23,486 bases of DNA. It comes from JBELHO01 sp042091375. GTDB taxonomy: Bacteria > Pseudomonadota > Gammaproteobacteria > Enterobacterales > Alteromonadaceae. The translations under genes were made by a program, and so were the position numbers. Positions 1 to 7,925 of this stretch are shown here, one piece after another. Every line of letters begins with the position of its first letter. Position 1 is the stretch's first letter. The stretch lies in assembly GCA_042091375.1 (NCBI GenBank), contig JBELHO010000051.1, forward strand, positions 1-23,486. Direction: 5' to 3'. The notes below the pieces were generated by a model. It was not told the origin of the DNA, did not search any database, and saw only the letters and a list, made by a program, of their open reading frames with translations.

Positions 1-322
1 TATTCCCCTGAGAAGCGGATGCGCATTCTAACCAGTTTTTGTTGAGGCGCAAGGTTTTTTTGTGTTTTTTTTGTGTTTTTGTAGTGATTGTATAAACAAC
101 AATCTTATTGATTCAATTTTAGCCGGCTATTAGCCTATTATTAACCTACTGCATAGACCGAGCTATACTTTATCCCGAGATATGCTGAGCCATAAGTAGC
201 TGTATATAATAACAGGAGATATGGTAATAGTTTTCACATATAGTATTTGGCTATATTATTATAATAGTTAACGTGACATCTTTACTTAGGTCGTCATTAA
301 TAACAGTACTTGAGTATCTACA
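1..322. other. left-edge intergenic region
   Basis: No coding region is supported here. It holds the leftward stable-RNA-type promoter described separately, T-rich runs at about 54-88, and AT-rich sequence before the gene at 323. A TATAAT at 260-265 could be a -10 for that gene, but I see no convincing -35 at the right distance. Confidence 0.5.
25..52 (-). promoter_or_regulatory. stable-RNA-type promoter firing off the left edge
   Basis: Read on the minus strand there is a -35-like TTGCGC (47-52), a 16-bp spacer, a -10 TAGAAT (25-30, five of six consensus bases) and directly after it a GC-rich discriminator, GCGC (21-24). A-rich runs lie just upstream (about 54-90), as in an UP element. A GC-rich discriminator plus an A-tract is typical of rRNA and tRNA promoters under stringent control. 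The gene it drives lies outside the window; an rRNA operon is likely but is inference. The -35 match is weak (three of six). Confidence 0.5.
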
Positions 323-1069
323 ATGATCAAAAAATTATTCCTGTTAATCGCTTTGACCCTAACTTGTAATTTAGTTCTTGCCACTAGCTATTCGACTTAT
401 AAACAAGATCAATTGATCACCAAATTATTGAAACAGCAAGTCAGCCAACAGTTGTCAGTAAAGTCGAGTGTAAGTGCAATTTTGGCTCGTTTTCCTGAGA
501 AAGTTGATCTTGTCATGAATGTAGCGTTAAGAGAATATCCTGCTCAATACAAGCAAATTATGATCGGTGCAATAAACGCTGAACCTGTATTAACTGTCGA
601 TGTTATCGATATAATGATGAAGCATAACCTTGCCAGTTATGAAGAAATTATTAGCATCGCTGTCGCAGCGGAGCCGGCTTACGCACAAGAAATTATTAAT
701 ATCGCTGTGTCACATAAACCCTCAGATATTGAAAATATAGTTCGTGTAACCATTCAAACTGAAGCTTTTTCTTCCAAGTCATTAATTACTGAAACAATGA
801 CCAAGTTTCCAAAAAGTATTTTTGATATATTATCTGGAGCAATTTCTGCGTTGCCAGATAATGTATCAAGCTTTGTGCGTACAGCGGTGAATTTATTTCC
901 AAGCAGCAGCGAAGCATTAGTCGAAAAAGCAGTTCATTCTAGTGACAATAAATATGCCCAAGATATTGTTGATTCGGCAATAAAGGCCGGTTTAGACGAA
1001 GAAAGTGCAATAAATGCGGCAATTTTAGGTGGCGCAACGACTGAACAATTAGCTAAAAACAACAAATAA
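323..1069 (+). CDS. exported protein of twelve tandem 15-residue repeats
   Basis: Function unknown. The 248-residue product starts with a signal peptide (about residues 1-20: KK, then a hydrophobic core ending LVLA). From residue 57 to 236 it divides without gaps into twelve 15-residue units (57-71, 72-86 and so on to 222-236). Each runs roughly x-P-x5-[IL]-[IV]-x2-A-[IV]-x2, with Pro at position 2 of most units (58, 73, 88, 118, 133, 163, 178, 193). The pattern suggests a string of short amphipathic helices, each capped by Pro, forming a periplasmic or secreted alpha-solenoid. There are no catalytic motifs and no Cys in the mature part. The unit is too short for TPR or HEAT. The gene stands alone, converging on purD with a shared terminator. 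The start fits the signal peptide; its ribosome site is weak. I am sure the gene is real and do not know its role. Confidence 0.85.
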   Translation: MIKKLFLLIALTLTCNLVLATSYSTYKQDQLITKLLKQQVSQQLSVKSSVSAILARFPEKVDLVMNVALREYPAQYKQIMIGAINAEPVLTVDVIDIMMKHNLASYEEIISIAVAAEPAYAQEIINIAVSHKPSDIENIVRVTIQTEAFSSKSLITETMTKFPKSIFDILSGAISALPDNVSSFVRTAVNLFPSSSEALVEKAVHSSDNKYAQDIVDSAIKAGLDEESAINAAILGGATTEQLAKNNK

Positions 1070-1098
1070 AAAAAGCTTAGTTAATACTAAGCTTTTTT
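1069..1098. terminator. bidirectional terminator shared by the repeat-protein gene and purD
   Basis: A GCTTAG/CTAAGC stem (1075-1080 with 1087-1092) and 6-nt loop are flanked by an A-run and a T-run that extend the stem. It gives an intrinsic terminator on both strands between two convergent genes. Confidence 0.85.
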
Positions 1099-1126
1099 CT
1101 TTTATCACCGTTTAATTTGATAAAGC

Positions 1127-2410
1127 TTAATTTTCTCTAGCGATAGCACGGTAGCCTATATCAGTTCGGTATTCTGCACCTTGCCATTTTATTTGTTCTA
1201 ATAATTGGTAAGCTGATTGTTGTGCTGCAGTTACATTTCTGCCTAATGCTGTTGCACACAACACCCGACCACCGGCAGTCACTAATTGGTCATTTTTTAG
1301 TGCTGTTCCTGCATGAAAGGTTTTTCGGTCAAGTAGCGGGCTTTTTTCAACCCCTGTAATGATATCACCTTTAGGGTAACTACTTGGATAACCCGATGCA
1401 GCGAGTACTACTCCCACCGCTGCACGTGGATCAAAATCAATGTTGCTATTATCAAGTTCACCTTTACAGGCGGCTAAACACAATTCAACCAAGTCAGACT
1501 GTAAGCGCATCATAATCGGCTGTGTTTCGGGATCACCAAAACGACAATTGTATTCAATAACTTTAGGTGTGCCTTGTTGATCAATCATTAATCCCGCATA
1601 AAGAAAACCCGTATAGGGTGTTCCTTCTTTCGCCATACCTTCGACTGTGGGATAAATCACTTCATTCATTATGCGTTGATGTATTTCTGCAGTAACCACA
1701 GGTGCCGGCGAATAGGCTCCCATCCCCCCGGTATTTGGCCCTTGATCACCATTATATGCTCGTTTGTGATCTTGGCTAGTCGCAAAAGGTAGAACGTTTT
1801 TACCATCGACCATGACAATAAAACTCGCTTCCTCGCCTTCGAGAAACTCTTCAATGACCACGCGATGTCCGGCTTCGCCAAAAATATTTCCCGACAGCAT
1901 ATCTTTGATGGCTTCTTCAGCTTGTTGTAATGTCAATGCAACGATAACGCCTTTACCGGCGGCTAAACCATCGGCTTTGATCACGATCGGTGCACCTTGT
2001 TCGCGAACATAAGCCAGTGCGGGCTCAATTTCAGTGAAGTTTTGGTAATAACCTGTTGGGATATTATTCCGCGCCAAAAAATCTTTGGTAAATGCTTTCG
2101 AACCTTCAAGCTGAGCGGCTTTGGCACTTGGTCCAAAAATCATCAAATTTTCGGCTTGAAAAGCATCGACAATACCATCAACTAATGGTTGCTCTGGCCC
2201 TACTATGGTCAATATGACTTCATTGTTTTTGGCAAAATTAATTAAGGCAGCAGTATCACTAACAGCAATATCAATATTTTCTAATTTATGCTCGCCTTGT
2301 GTACCTGCGTTACCGGGAGCCACATAGACTTTTTCAACTTGCGAGGATTGCGCGGCCTTCCACGCAAGTGCATGTTCACGTCCACCACTACCTATTACCA
2401 AAACATTCAT
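1127..2410 (-). CDS. purD: phosphoribosylamine-glycine ligase (GAR synthetase)
   Basis: Catalyses step 2 of de novo purine synthesis in the cytoplasm: phosphoribosylamine plus glycine plus ATP gives GAR. The 427-residue length is normal for bacterial PurD. The N-terminus MNVLVIGSGGREHALAWK is the family's Rossmann-like PurD_N signature. An ATP-grasp domain follows (about 100-330), with IKADGLAAGKGV, the hallmark GPNTGGMGAYSP, and EYNCRFGDPETQ for metal and phosphate binding. A C-terminal domain runs to the end. It is the last gene of the leftward block. purH, its usual operon partner, lies about 1.15 kb upstream, separated by a methyltransferase-like gene. The ATG at 2410 has an AAGG sequence upstream and matches the family start. 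Confidence 0.97.
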   Translation of the reverse strand: MNVLVIGSGGREHALAWKAAQSSQVEKVYVAPGNAGTQGEHKLENIDIAVSDTAALINFAKNNEVILTIVGPEQPLVDGIVDAFQAENLMIFGPSAKAAQLEGSKAFTKDFLARNNIPTGYYQNFTEIEPALAYVREQGAPIVIKADGLAAGKGVIVALTLQQAEEAIKDMLSGNIFGEAGHRVVIEEFLEGEEASFIVMVDGKNVLPFATSQDHKRAYNGDQGPNTGGMGAYSPAPVVTAEIHQRIMNEVIYPTVEGMAKEGTPYTGFLYAGLMIDQQGTPKVIEYNCRFGDPETQPIMMRLQSDLVELCLAACKGELDNSNIDFDPRAAVGVVLAASGYPSSYPKGDIITGVEKSPLLDRKTFHAGTALKNDQLVTAGGRVLCATALGRNVTAAQQSAYQLLEQIKWQGAEYRTDIGYRAIAREN

Positions 2411-2444
2411 TCATTTGAGCCTTAATTTATTATGTCTAAAGTTT

Positions 2445-2467
2445 GGCCCCACATAAGTTGTGGGACC
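2445..2467 (-). terminator. hairpin between the methyltransferase-like gene and purD
   Basis: A 9-bp stem (2445-2453 with 2459-2467, one G-T pair on the minus strand) with a 5-nt loop lies 8 bp past the stop of the upstream gene. The following minus-strand sequence (AAACTTTAG) has only a poor T-run, so it may be a leaky terminator or a processing hairpin. Confidence 0.45.
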
Positions 2468-2474
2468 CTTGGTA

Positions 2475-3320
2475 CTAATTTGCAATTTTTGCAAACTTTA
2501 ATGTCATGCGATCACTTTCACCGATCGCTAAATATTTTTCTTTGTCTTGTTCTGCTAGTGCTAGTCTCGGTGGTAAGGTCCACACGCCTTTCGGATGAAT
2601 AGCTTTGTCCTTGGGGTTGGCATTTATTTCACTACTTGCCACTAACTCAAAGCCTGCCGCTTTTGCTTGATCAATAGTTTTTTGTTGCGAAACATAACCT
2701 CTAGCCTTTTCAGCATCAACACCTTGGGGAAGTCTGTGTTCAACCACGCCTAAAATCCCTCCCATTTTAAGGGCTCTGTAGGCATCTTTGAAAACCTGCT
2801 CAACACCGTCTTCCCCCCAATTGTGGAGGTTGCGAAAAGTCAGTACCATATCCGCACTGTTGGCAGGGGCTAATTCACTGGCTTTTTTAGGCACGAAATC
2901 ACTTAGCACCACTTGGCTAAACATATCGTGACTGGCTAGTTTCTTTTCAAGATTTTTACGCGACTTGGAGTAATAGTTATCTTCTCCAGTATCAGGGTAA
3001 TGAGCACCGATCAGCTTACCACTATTTTTTAATGTCGGAGCCAAAATTTCAGTGTACCAACCACCACCGGGAGTTATTTCCACCACAGTCATATTTGGCT
3101 TAAGTCCGAAGAACTCCAATGTTTGTTGAGGGTGGCGATACATATCTCTGGCTTTGTTGGCATCACTTCGTTGCTCTGAAGCAATAGCTTTGGTTAACTT
3201 CACAGATTTTTCTAGCTTAGCTGTTGATCCCACGTGAGCCTGTGCACTATTGATTGAAGCTAAGGCAACGGCTGAAGCAACTAAAAGTACTTTTACTGAA
3301 GGTTTTTTGATATCTAACAT
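2475..3320 (-). CDS. exported class I SAM-methyltransferase-like protein
   Basis: The 281-residue product has a clear Sec signal peptide (KK near the start, hydrophobic core 10-24, likely cut after AQA at about 28), so it should be periplasmic. The mature part looks like a class I methyltransferase: motif I VVEITPGGGWYT (79-90), then a TFRNLHNW stretch (161-168) and GGILGVVEHR (187-196), as in a group of small predicted methyltransferases of Proteobacteria. SAM is not known to be plentiful in the periplasm, so the biochemical role is unclear; a repurposed fold is possible. It sits between purH and purD on the same strand, 243 bp after purH and 64 bp before purD, with a hairpin on the purD side. 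There is no sign that it acts in purine synthesis. The substrate is unknown. Confidence 0.85.
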   Translation of the reverse strand: MLDIKKPSVKVLLVASAVALASINSAQAHVGSTAKLEKSVKLTKAIASEQRSDANKARDMYRHPQQTLEFFGLKPNMTVVEITPGGGWYTEILAPTLKNSGKLIGAHYPDTGEDNYYSKSRKNLEKKLASHDMFSQVVLSDFVPKKASELAPANSADMVLTFRNLHNWGEDGVEQVFKDAYRALKMGGILGVVEHRLPQGVDAEKARGYVSQQKTIDQAKAAGFELVASSEINANPKDKAIHPKGVWTLPPRLALAEQDKEKYLAIGESDRMTLKFAKIAN

Positions 3321-3499
3321 GAGTTATATTCCATAAAATTTAATAATGCCTACTATTTATAACAGATAATATCGTCGAGTAAAGCTGATATAAGTTGATT
3401 AATCGACAAAATACTATCATTCACCGCAATTTGATAAATCGACAACAAAACCAGTGTTGCCGAATAGTAGTAATTTTTCAGATGTTGCATATTGAAGTG

Positions 3500-3536
3500 A
3501 ATACAGTGCGCAATAAACATACTGACACACTGTATT
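3500..3536 (-). repeat. inverted repeat downstream of purH
   Basis: A perfect 9-bp inverted repeat, AATACAGTG (3500-3508) and CACTGTATT (3528-3536), with a 19-nt loop lies 28 bp past the purH stop. It could end or process the purH transcript, but the loop is long and no T-run follows on the minus strand, so its role is uncertain. Confidence 0.35.
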
Positions 3537-3563
3537 TTAACGAGTTAGGTATAATAACACTGA

Positions 3564-5180
3564 CTAATGACGGAAGTGTCTCATGCCGGTAAACACCATA
3601 GCAATATTGTGTTCATCGGCAGCAGCGATCACTTCGTTATCACGCATCGAGCCTCCTGGCTGTATTACCGCAGTAATACCGGCTTTAGCCGCTGCATCTA
3701 AACCATCCCGAAACGGAAAAAATGCATCAGAGGCCATCACTGAACCAGCTACTTCTAAGTTTTCATCACTGGCTTTAATACCGGCGATTTTAGCTGAGTA
3801 TACACGACTCATTTGACCTGCTCCGACTCCAATAGTCGCGCTGTTTTTTACGTAAACAATCGCATTAGATTTAACAAACTTTGCTACTTTCCAGCAAAAC
3901 TGTAAATCACGCAGCTCATCTTCAGTGGGTTGACGTTTAGTTACCACCGTTAACTCGTCAGTGGTTACATTGCCTTGATCAGTATCTTGTACCAACAGCC
4001 CACCGTTAACTCGTTTAAAATCAAAACCTGAGGTTTTAGTGGTCCATTGACCACATTGTAATAAACGCACGTTAGGCTTAGCGGCAACAATAGGTAAAAC
4101 CTCTTCGGCAATACTAGGGGCAATGATCACTTCAACGAACTGACGAGAAACGATTGCTTGTGCCGTGTCTGCATCTAATTCACGGTTAAAAGCGATGATG
4201 CCACCAAAAGCAGAGGTTGGATCGGTTTTATATGCGCCTTCATAAGCGGCTAAAATATCATCGCCAATTGCCACGCCACATGGGTTGGCGTGTTTGACAA
4301 TAACACAAGCTGGCTCAACAAAGGTTTTCACGCATTCTAATGCCGCATCTGTATCGGCAATATTGTTATAGGATAGCGCTTTGCCCTGAATCTGTATGGC
4401 AGTAGAAACTGATGCTTCTTCAGGGTTGGCCTCTTTGTAAAATGCGGCTTGTTGATGGGCGTTTTCACCGTAACGCAATTCTTGTGTTTTAATAAACTGA
4501 CTGTTAAAGGTGCGTGGGAATTGAGTTTTTTTACTCGGTAAATCATCTTCAAGCGAATCTTCAGGTTGAGTGTCACCATGAGCAGGTAACATTTGCCCAA
4601 AGTAATTGGCTATCATGCCATCATATGCAGCTGTGTGTTCATATGCCGCTATAGCAAGATCGAAACGGGTCTTATATGTCAATGAATGATTGTTGTGCGC
4701 TAGTTCTGTTAATACGCGATCATAATCACTGGCGTTAACAATAATAGTGACGTCTTTGTGGTTCTTAGCTGCAGCTCGAACCATAGTTGGACCACCAATA
4801 TCGATATTTTCAATGGCATTTTCTAATGAACAGTTTTCATCACTTACCGCATTAGCAAAGGGATATAAATTAACCACCACCATATCAATAGCATCAATAT
4901 TATTTTCTGCCATTACGGCTTCGTCAGTGCCGCGACGCGCCAGAATGCCACCATGAATTTTTGGGTGTAATGTTTTTACTCGACCATCCATAATTTCAGG
5001 GTGGCCGGTATGCTCTGATACTTCAGTTACTTGAATACCATTATCAGACAAAAGCTTGGCAGTACCGCCTGTCGATAAAATATCAACGCCTTTTTCGGCG
5101 AGGCTGCGAGCAAAATCAACGATACCAGTTTTATCTGAAACACTTAATAGTGCGCGTTTAATTGGGCGAGGTTTATCCAT
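3564..5180 (-). CDS. purH: bifunctional AICAR transformylase / IMP cyclohydrolase
   Basis: Carries out the last two steps of de novo purine synthesis: formylation of AICAR by 10-formyl-THF, then cyclisation to IMP. The 538 residues are close to the usual length. The N-terminal MGS-like cyclohydrolase domain (about 1-150) starts PIKRALLSVSDKTGIVDFA and holds STGGTAKLL and VKTLHPKIHGGILARR. The AICAR transformylase domain (about 150-538) has QELRYGENAHQQAAFY, the catalytic VKHANPCGVA, and ends with GGSMRDNEVIAAADEHNIAM and MVFTGMRHFRH, a typical C-terminus. The ATG at 5180 fits the family. fis lies 183 bp upstream behind a terminator, so purH should have its own promoter. A TTGACA occurs about 80 bp upstream of the start, but no well-spaced -10 follows it. 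Confidence 0.97.
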   Translation of the reverse strand: MDKPRPIKRALLSVSDKTGIVDFARSLAEKGVDILSTGGTAKLLSDNGIQVTEVSEHTGHPEIMDGRVKTLHPKIHGGILARRGTDEAVMAENNIDAIDMVVVNLYPFANAVSDENCSLENAIENIDIGGPTMVRAAAKNHKDVTIIVNASDYDRVLTELAHNNHSLTYKTRFDLAIAAYEHTAAYDGMIANYFGQMLPAHGDTQPEDSLEDDLPSKKTQFPRTFNSQFIKTQELRYGENAHQQAAFYKEANPEEASVSTAIQIQGKALSYNNIADTDAALECVKTFVEPACVIVKHANPCGVAIGDDILAAYEGAYKTDPTSAFGGIIAFNRELDADTAQAIVSRQFVEVIIAPSIAEEVLPIVAAKPNVRLLQCGQWTTKTSGFDFKRVNGGLLVQDTDQGNVTTDELTVVTKRQPTEDELRDLQFCWKVAKFVKSNAIVYVKNSATIGVGAGQMSRVYSAKIAGIKASDENLEVAGSVMASDAFFPFRDGLDAAAKAGITAVIQPGGSMRDNEVIAAADEHNIAMVFTGMRHFRH

Positions 5181-5310
5181 TGTCTTTTCATTTACCTTTA
5201 AAGTTCAAATTAGTCTGGGCGCTAGAGATACTTTCGTTAACCTGTGTATAGCATATCAGTATGTCAATAGTAATTCATTTTGCTGGTAAGCTAGAGAACA
5301 GCTGTCGATA

Positions 5311-5337
5311 AAGAAAGAAAGCACCATTAGGTGCCTT
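5311..5337 (-). terminator. intrinsic terminator after fis
   Basis: On the minus strand an 8-bp stem (5318-5325 with 5330-5337, loop TAAT) is followed by TTTCTTTCTTT, 27 bp past the fis stop. It ends the dusB-fis unit before purH. Confidence 0.75.
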
Positions 5338-5363
5338 CACAGGTTAGTAATTACTAGGCAATA

Positions 5364-5651
5364 TTAGTTCATGCCGTACTTTTTTAATTTTTTGCGTAAA
5401 GTACCGCGATTAATACCCAACAAATTAGCTGCGCGTGTTTGATTGCCGCGAGTATACTTCATCACTTCTTCTAACATGGGTGCTTCTATTTCTGAAAGTA
5501 CTAGGTCGTACATATCGTCAACATCATTACCATTTAACTGGGACAAATAATTACTAATAGCAATTTTAGCTTGTGTACGAAGTGGAGATGCCTCTGATTG
5601 GACCTGAGTGTTACCCGTAACAAACGGAGAAGAAATATTCTGTTCAAACAT
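5364..5651 (-). CDS. fis: nucleoid-associated DNA-binding protein Fis
   Basis: Fis is a homodimeric DNA-bending protein that activates rRNA and tRNA promoters and shapes the nucleoid during rapid growth. The product has 95 residues, against 98 in E. coli. The N-terminal part is variable. The dimer helices are seen in VDDMYDLVLSEIEAPMLEEV, and the helix-turn-helix is the near-invariant GNQTRAANLLGINRGTLRKK, followed by LKKYGMN. It follows dusB by 18 bp, the widely conserved dusB-fis pair, and should be transcribed from the promoter upstream of dusB. The ATG at 5651 has a purine-rich AAAGAG upstream. Confidence 0.97.
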   Translation of the reverse strand: MFEQNISSPFVTGNTQVQSEASPLRTQAKIAISNYLSQLNGNDVDDMYDLVLSEIEAPMLEEVMKYTRGNQTRAANLLGINRGTLRKKLKKYGMN

Positions 5652-5669
5652 AAAGTTCAGACTCTTTTA

Positions 5670-6635
5670 TTAAGTTAAATTATCAAAATATCTAATTAAT
5701 GCAGTTAGTTGTTCTTGTTCAGAGACTAACCCATTAAATATAGAACGAAACTGTTTGTCTTGATCATACGGTTGGGTATACCAAGACACGTGTTTACGGG
5801 CTATTCTTACACCCATAAATTCACCGTAAAACCGATGTAAATCCTTTACATGTTCAATAACTGTTGATCGAACTTGTTCCAATGAAACTGGCGATAAATG
5901 CTGACCTGTTTTCAAAAAGTGGTTAATTTCTCGAAAAATCCAAGGGCGACCTTGAGCCCCTCGGCCAATCATAATGGCATCTGCGCCAGTATAATTTAAC
6001 ACTTGTTCAGCTTTTTCAGGACTGGTGATGTCACCGTTTGCAACAACCGGAATAGACACAGACTCAACTACCGCTTTGATGGTATCGTATTCAGCATTGC
6101 CTTTGTAAAAGTCATTGCGAGTACGACCATGAACAACAAGTGACTGAATGCCCTGTTGCTCAGCAATTTTTGCTATTTCAAGTGCATTGCGAGTGTCTTC
6201 ACACCAACCGGTACGAATTTTTAATGTTACCGGTACCTCTACTTGGTTGACGACTGATTTAACAATCTGTTCAACTAAAGCTGGGTCTTTTAATAAAGCC
6301 GAACCCGCCAATTTTTTATTTACTTTTTTAGCTGGACAGCCCATGTTGATATCAATAATTTGCGCACCGTTATCAACGTTGAACTGAGCTGCATAAGCCA
6401 ATTCTTTGGGATCAGAGCCGGCTATTTGCACTGAGCGAATACCGGTTTCATTTCCCTGCAACATGCGAAGCTTAGACTTCTCGGTGTTCCACACCTTGGG
6501 ATTAGACGAAATCATTTCTGATACCGCCAGACCAGCTCCCATTTGACAACATATTCGTCGAAATGGTTGATCGGTGATCCCCGCCATCGGCGCAAGTAAT
6601 ACTTTACTTGTAAGATTGTAAGAGCCTATTTTCAC
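5670..6635 (-). CDS. dusB: tRNA-dihydrouridine synthase B
   Basis: An FMN-dependent, NADPH-using enzyme that reduces uridine to dihydrouridine in the D-loop of tRNA. The 321-residue product is a TIM barrel plus a C-terminal helical domain. It opens with the family signature LLAPMAGITDQPFR, has the catalytic Cys at residue 100 in INMGCPAKKVNKKLAGSALL, FMN/RNA-contacting residues in VTLKIRTGW, VHGRTRNDFYKG and VVANGDI, and IMIGRGAQGRPWIF. The start is a GTG at 6635; this is supported because MKIGSYNLTSKVLLAPMAG aligns with the beginning of the family and no closer ATG exists. It heads the dusB-fis operon, with a growth-rate-type promoter at 6674-6701. Confidence 0.96.
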   Translation of the reverse strand: MKIGSYNLTSKVLLAPMAGITDQPFRRICCQMGAGLAVSEMISSNPKVWNTEKSKLRMLQGNETGIRSVQIAGSDPKELAYAAQFNVDNGAQIIDINMGCPAKKVNKKLAGSALLKDPALVEQIVKSVVNQVEVPVTLKIRTGWCEDTRNALEIAKIAEQQGIQSLVVHGRTRNDFYKGNAEYDTIKAVVESVSIPVVANGDITSPEKAEQVLNYTGADAIMIGRGAQGRPWIFREINHFLKTGQHLSPVSLEQVRSTVIEHVKDLHRFYGEFMGVRIARKHVSWYTQPYDQDKQFRSIFNGLVSEQEQLTALIRYFDNLT

Positions 6636-6673
6636 GCTGCTGTTTTTTTGAACGACTTGTAAAAAGGGCGCTA

Positions 6674-6701
6674 AGTTTACGTGTTTTTTTTAGGATTGCA
6701 A
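6674..6701 (-). promoter_or_regulatory. promoter of dusB-fis with GC-rich discriminator
   Basis: The minus strand reads TTGCAA (6696-6701), a 16-bp spacer, TAAACT (6674-6679), then TAGCGCCC before the start point. The GC-rich stretch after the -10 is characteristic of stringently controlled promoters, fitting the known growth-rate control of fis in enteric bacteria. Both hexamers match consensus at four of six positions. Confidence 0.55.
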
Positions 6702-6827
6702 AGCATATAAATTAAACAAAACAATGTTTTTTCGTGATTTTGATATTGACTTTTTGCAAAGTGAGCTTTCGTTTGTTTTTCGTACAAAAAGTTAACAAAA
6801 AAAATACACTTCGCCAGTAACAGTGCT

Positions 6828-7712
6828 TTATGAATTTCTTTTGCCAGAAAGACGAACCCACTCGTCTTTTGTACTGATAGTATCCATTTCGCACCATTGA
6901 CTGTATATAGCTTGCAAACACCCTGCTTGTTCCTCGAGAATGCCAGACAAAGCCAATTGCCCTTGTGGCCTGACAAAGTCGATAATAGTCGGGGCTAACG
7001 CTTGCAATGGCCCAGCAAGAATATTAGCAACAACAACATCGGCTTTGACTGTGGGTTGGTTTTCAGGCAGGTAGAGCGCTAACCTATCGTCAACACCATT
7101 GCGTTTGGCATTTTCGCGACTTGCCAATAATGCCTGTGGATCAATATCAATACCAATGACTTTTGCTGCACCTAATTTTAATGCTGCTAGCGACAAAATC
7201 CCTGAGCCACAACCAAAATCTACCACGGTTTTACCGGTGAGCTCTAAACTTTCTAACCAAGTAAGACACAATGCAGTAGTTGCATGTGTGCCAGTGCCAA
7301 AAGCCAAACCGGGATCTAACATAACATTTACCGCTTCTGGTTCGGGTACCGCTTTCCAGCTTGGGCAGATCCACAACCTTTCACCAAATTTCATCGGATG
7401 AAAGTTGTCCATCCATTCGCGCTCCCAATCTTTATCTTCTAACAGTTCGAGTTTATATTGCAGAGCAGCTTTATCGGGATGAATACTCTGTATATAACGA
7501 ATAGCCGCATCCATATCATGATTAGCATCATAGAGTCCCATGACTTCAGTACTCGACCAGTAGACAACTTCATCACCTGGTAAGGGTTCATAAATGGGGG
7601 TATCTTGTTTGTCAATAAAGGTCACTGCTTGCGCGCCACATGCCATTAACCAATCGCTGTATTGCTCTGCTGTTTCTTGATCCGCGCTTAACCTGAGTTG
7701 TATCCAAGGCAT
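6828..7712 (-). CDS. prmA: ribosomal protein L11 methyltransferase
   Basis: PrmA transfers methyl groups from SAM to lysines and the N-terminal amine of ribosomal protein L11 in the cytoplasm. The 294 residues match the usual length. The N-terminal L11-recognition domain starts MPWIQLRLSADQETAEQYSD. The methyltransferase domain includes LDPGLAFGTGTHATTALCL (132-150), the SAM-binding motif VVDFGCGSGILSLAALKLGA (163-182), GIDIDPQAL (187-195) and VVANILAGPL (227-236). It precedes dusB by 192 bp, as in many gammaproteobacteria, but dusB has its own promoter here. A short A/T-rich run (eight T on the minus strand at 6797-6804) after a weak stem may terminate it. Confidence 0.96.
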   Translation of the reverse strand: MPWIQLRLSADQETAEQYSDWLMACGAQAVTFIDKQDTPIYEPLPGDEVVYWSSTEVMGLYDANHDMDAAIRYIQSIHPDKAALQYKLELLEDKDWEREWMDNFHPMKFGERLWICPSWKAVPEPEAVNVMLDPGLAFGTGTHATTALCLTWLESLELTGKTVVDFGCGSGILSLAALKLGAAKVIGIDIDPQALLASRENAKRNGVDDRLALYLPENQPTVKADVVVANILAGPLQALAPTIIDFVRPQGQLALSGILEEQAGCLQAIYSQWCEMDTISTKDEWVRLSGKRNS

Positions 7713-7925
7713 AATAAGTCTCTAAAAGGTGATATTTTTGCGATAAGTTAAGTTTATCATGTCTTTTTTCACGCCGATAGACAGAGTAATAAGTGTTTGA
7801 GCGACTGTGTAAAGGTTATATCTTCAATCACTTTGATATTTGCTAGCATGAAATGTGATAGACGAGATCTACAAATAATGAAAAAATACTCGTATGATAC
7901 ATTTTTCGATTAAGTGTGACGTTAA

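Noticed and set aside
25..45. tRNA fragment at the left edge
   Set aside because: ATTCTAACCAG resembles a reverse-complement tRNA D-arm, but no acceptor or anticodon arms follow; the promoter reading explains it better.
3395..3592. Rightward open frame of 65 codons between the methyltransferase-like gene and purH
   Set aside because: It has no ribosome site, reads into the end of purH on the other strand, and the product is basic and featureless; it is most likely chance.
5181..5310. PurR operator before purH
   Set aside because: A GTTAACGAAAG stretch faintly recalls part of a PurR site, but no full palindromic match is present.
6797..6828. Possible terminator after prmA
   Set aside because: The eight T on the minus strand are clear but the stem is only about four pairs with a long loop, so I do not call it.
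6677..6976. Leftward open frame overlapping the prmA end and the dusB promoter
   Set aside because: It overlaps prmA in another frame, lacks a ribosome site and a recognisable product, and would run through the dusB promoter.
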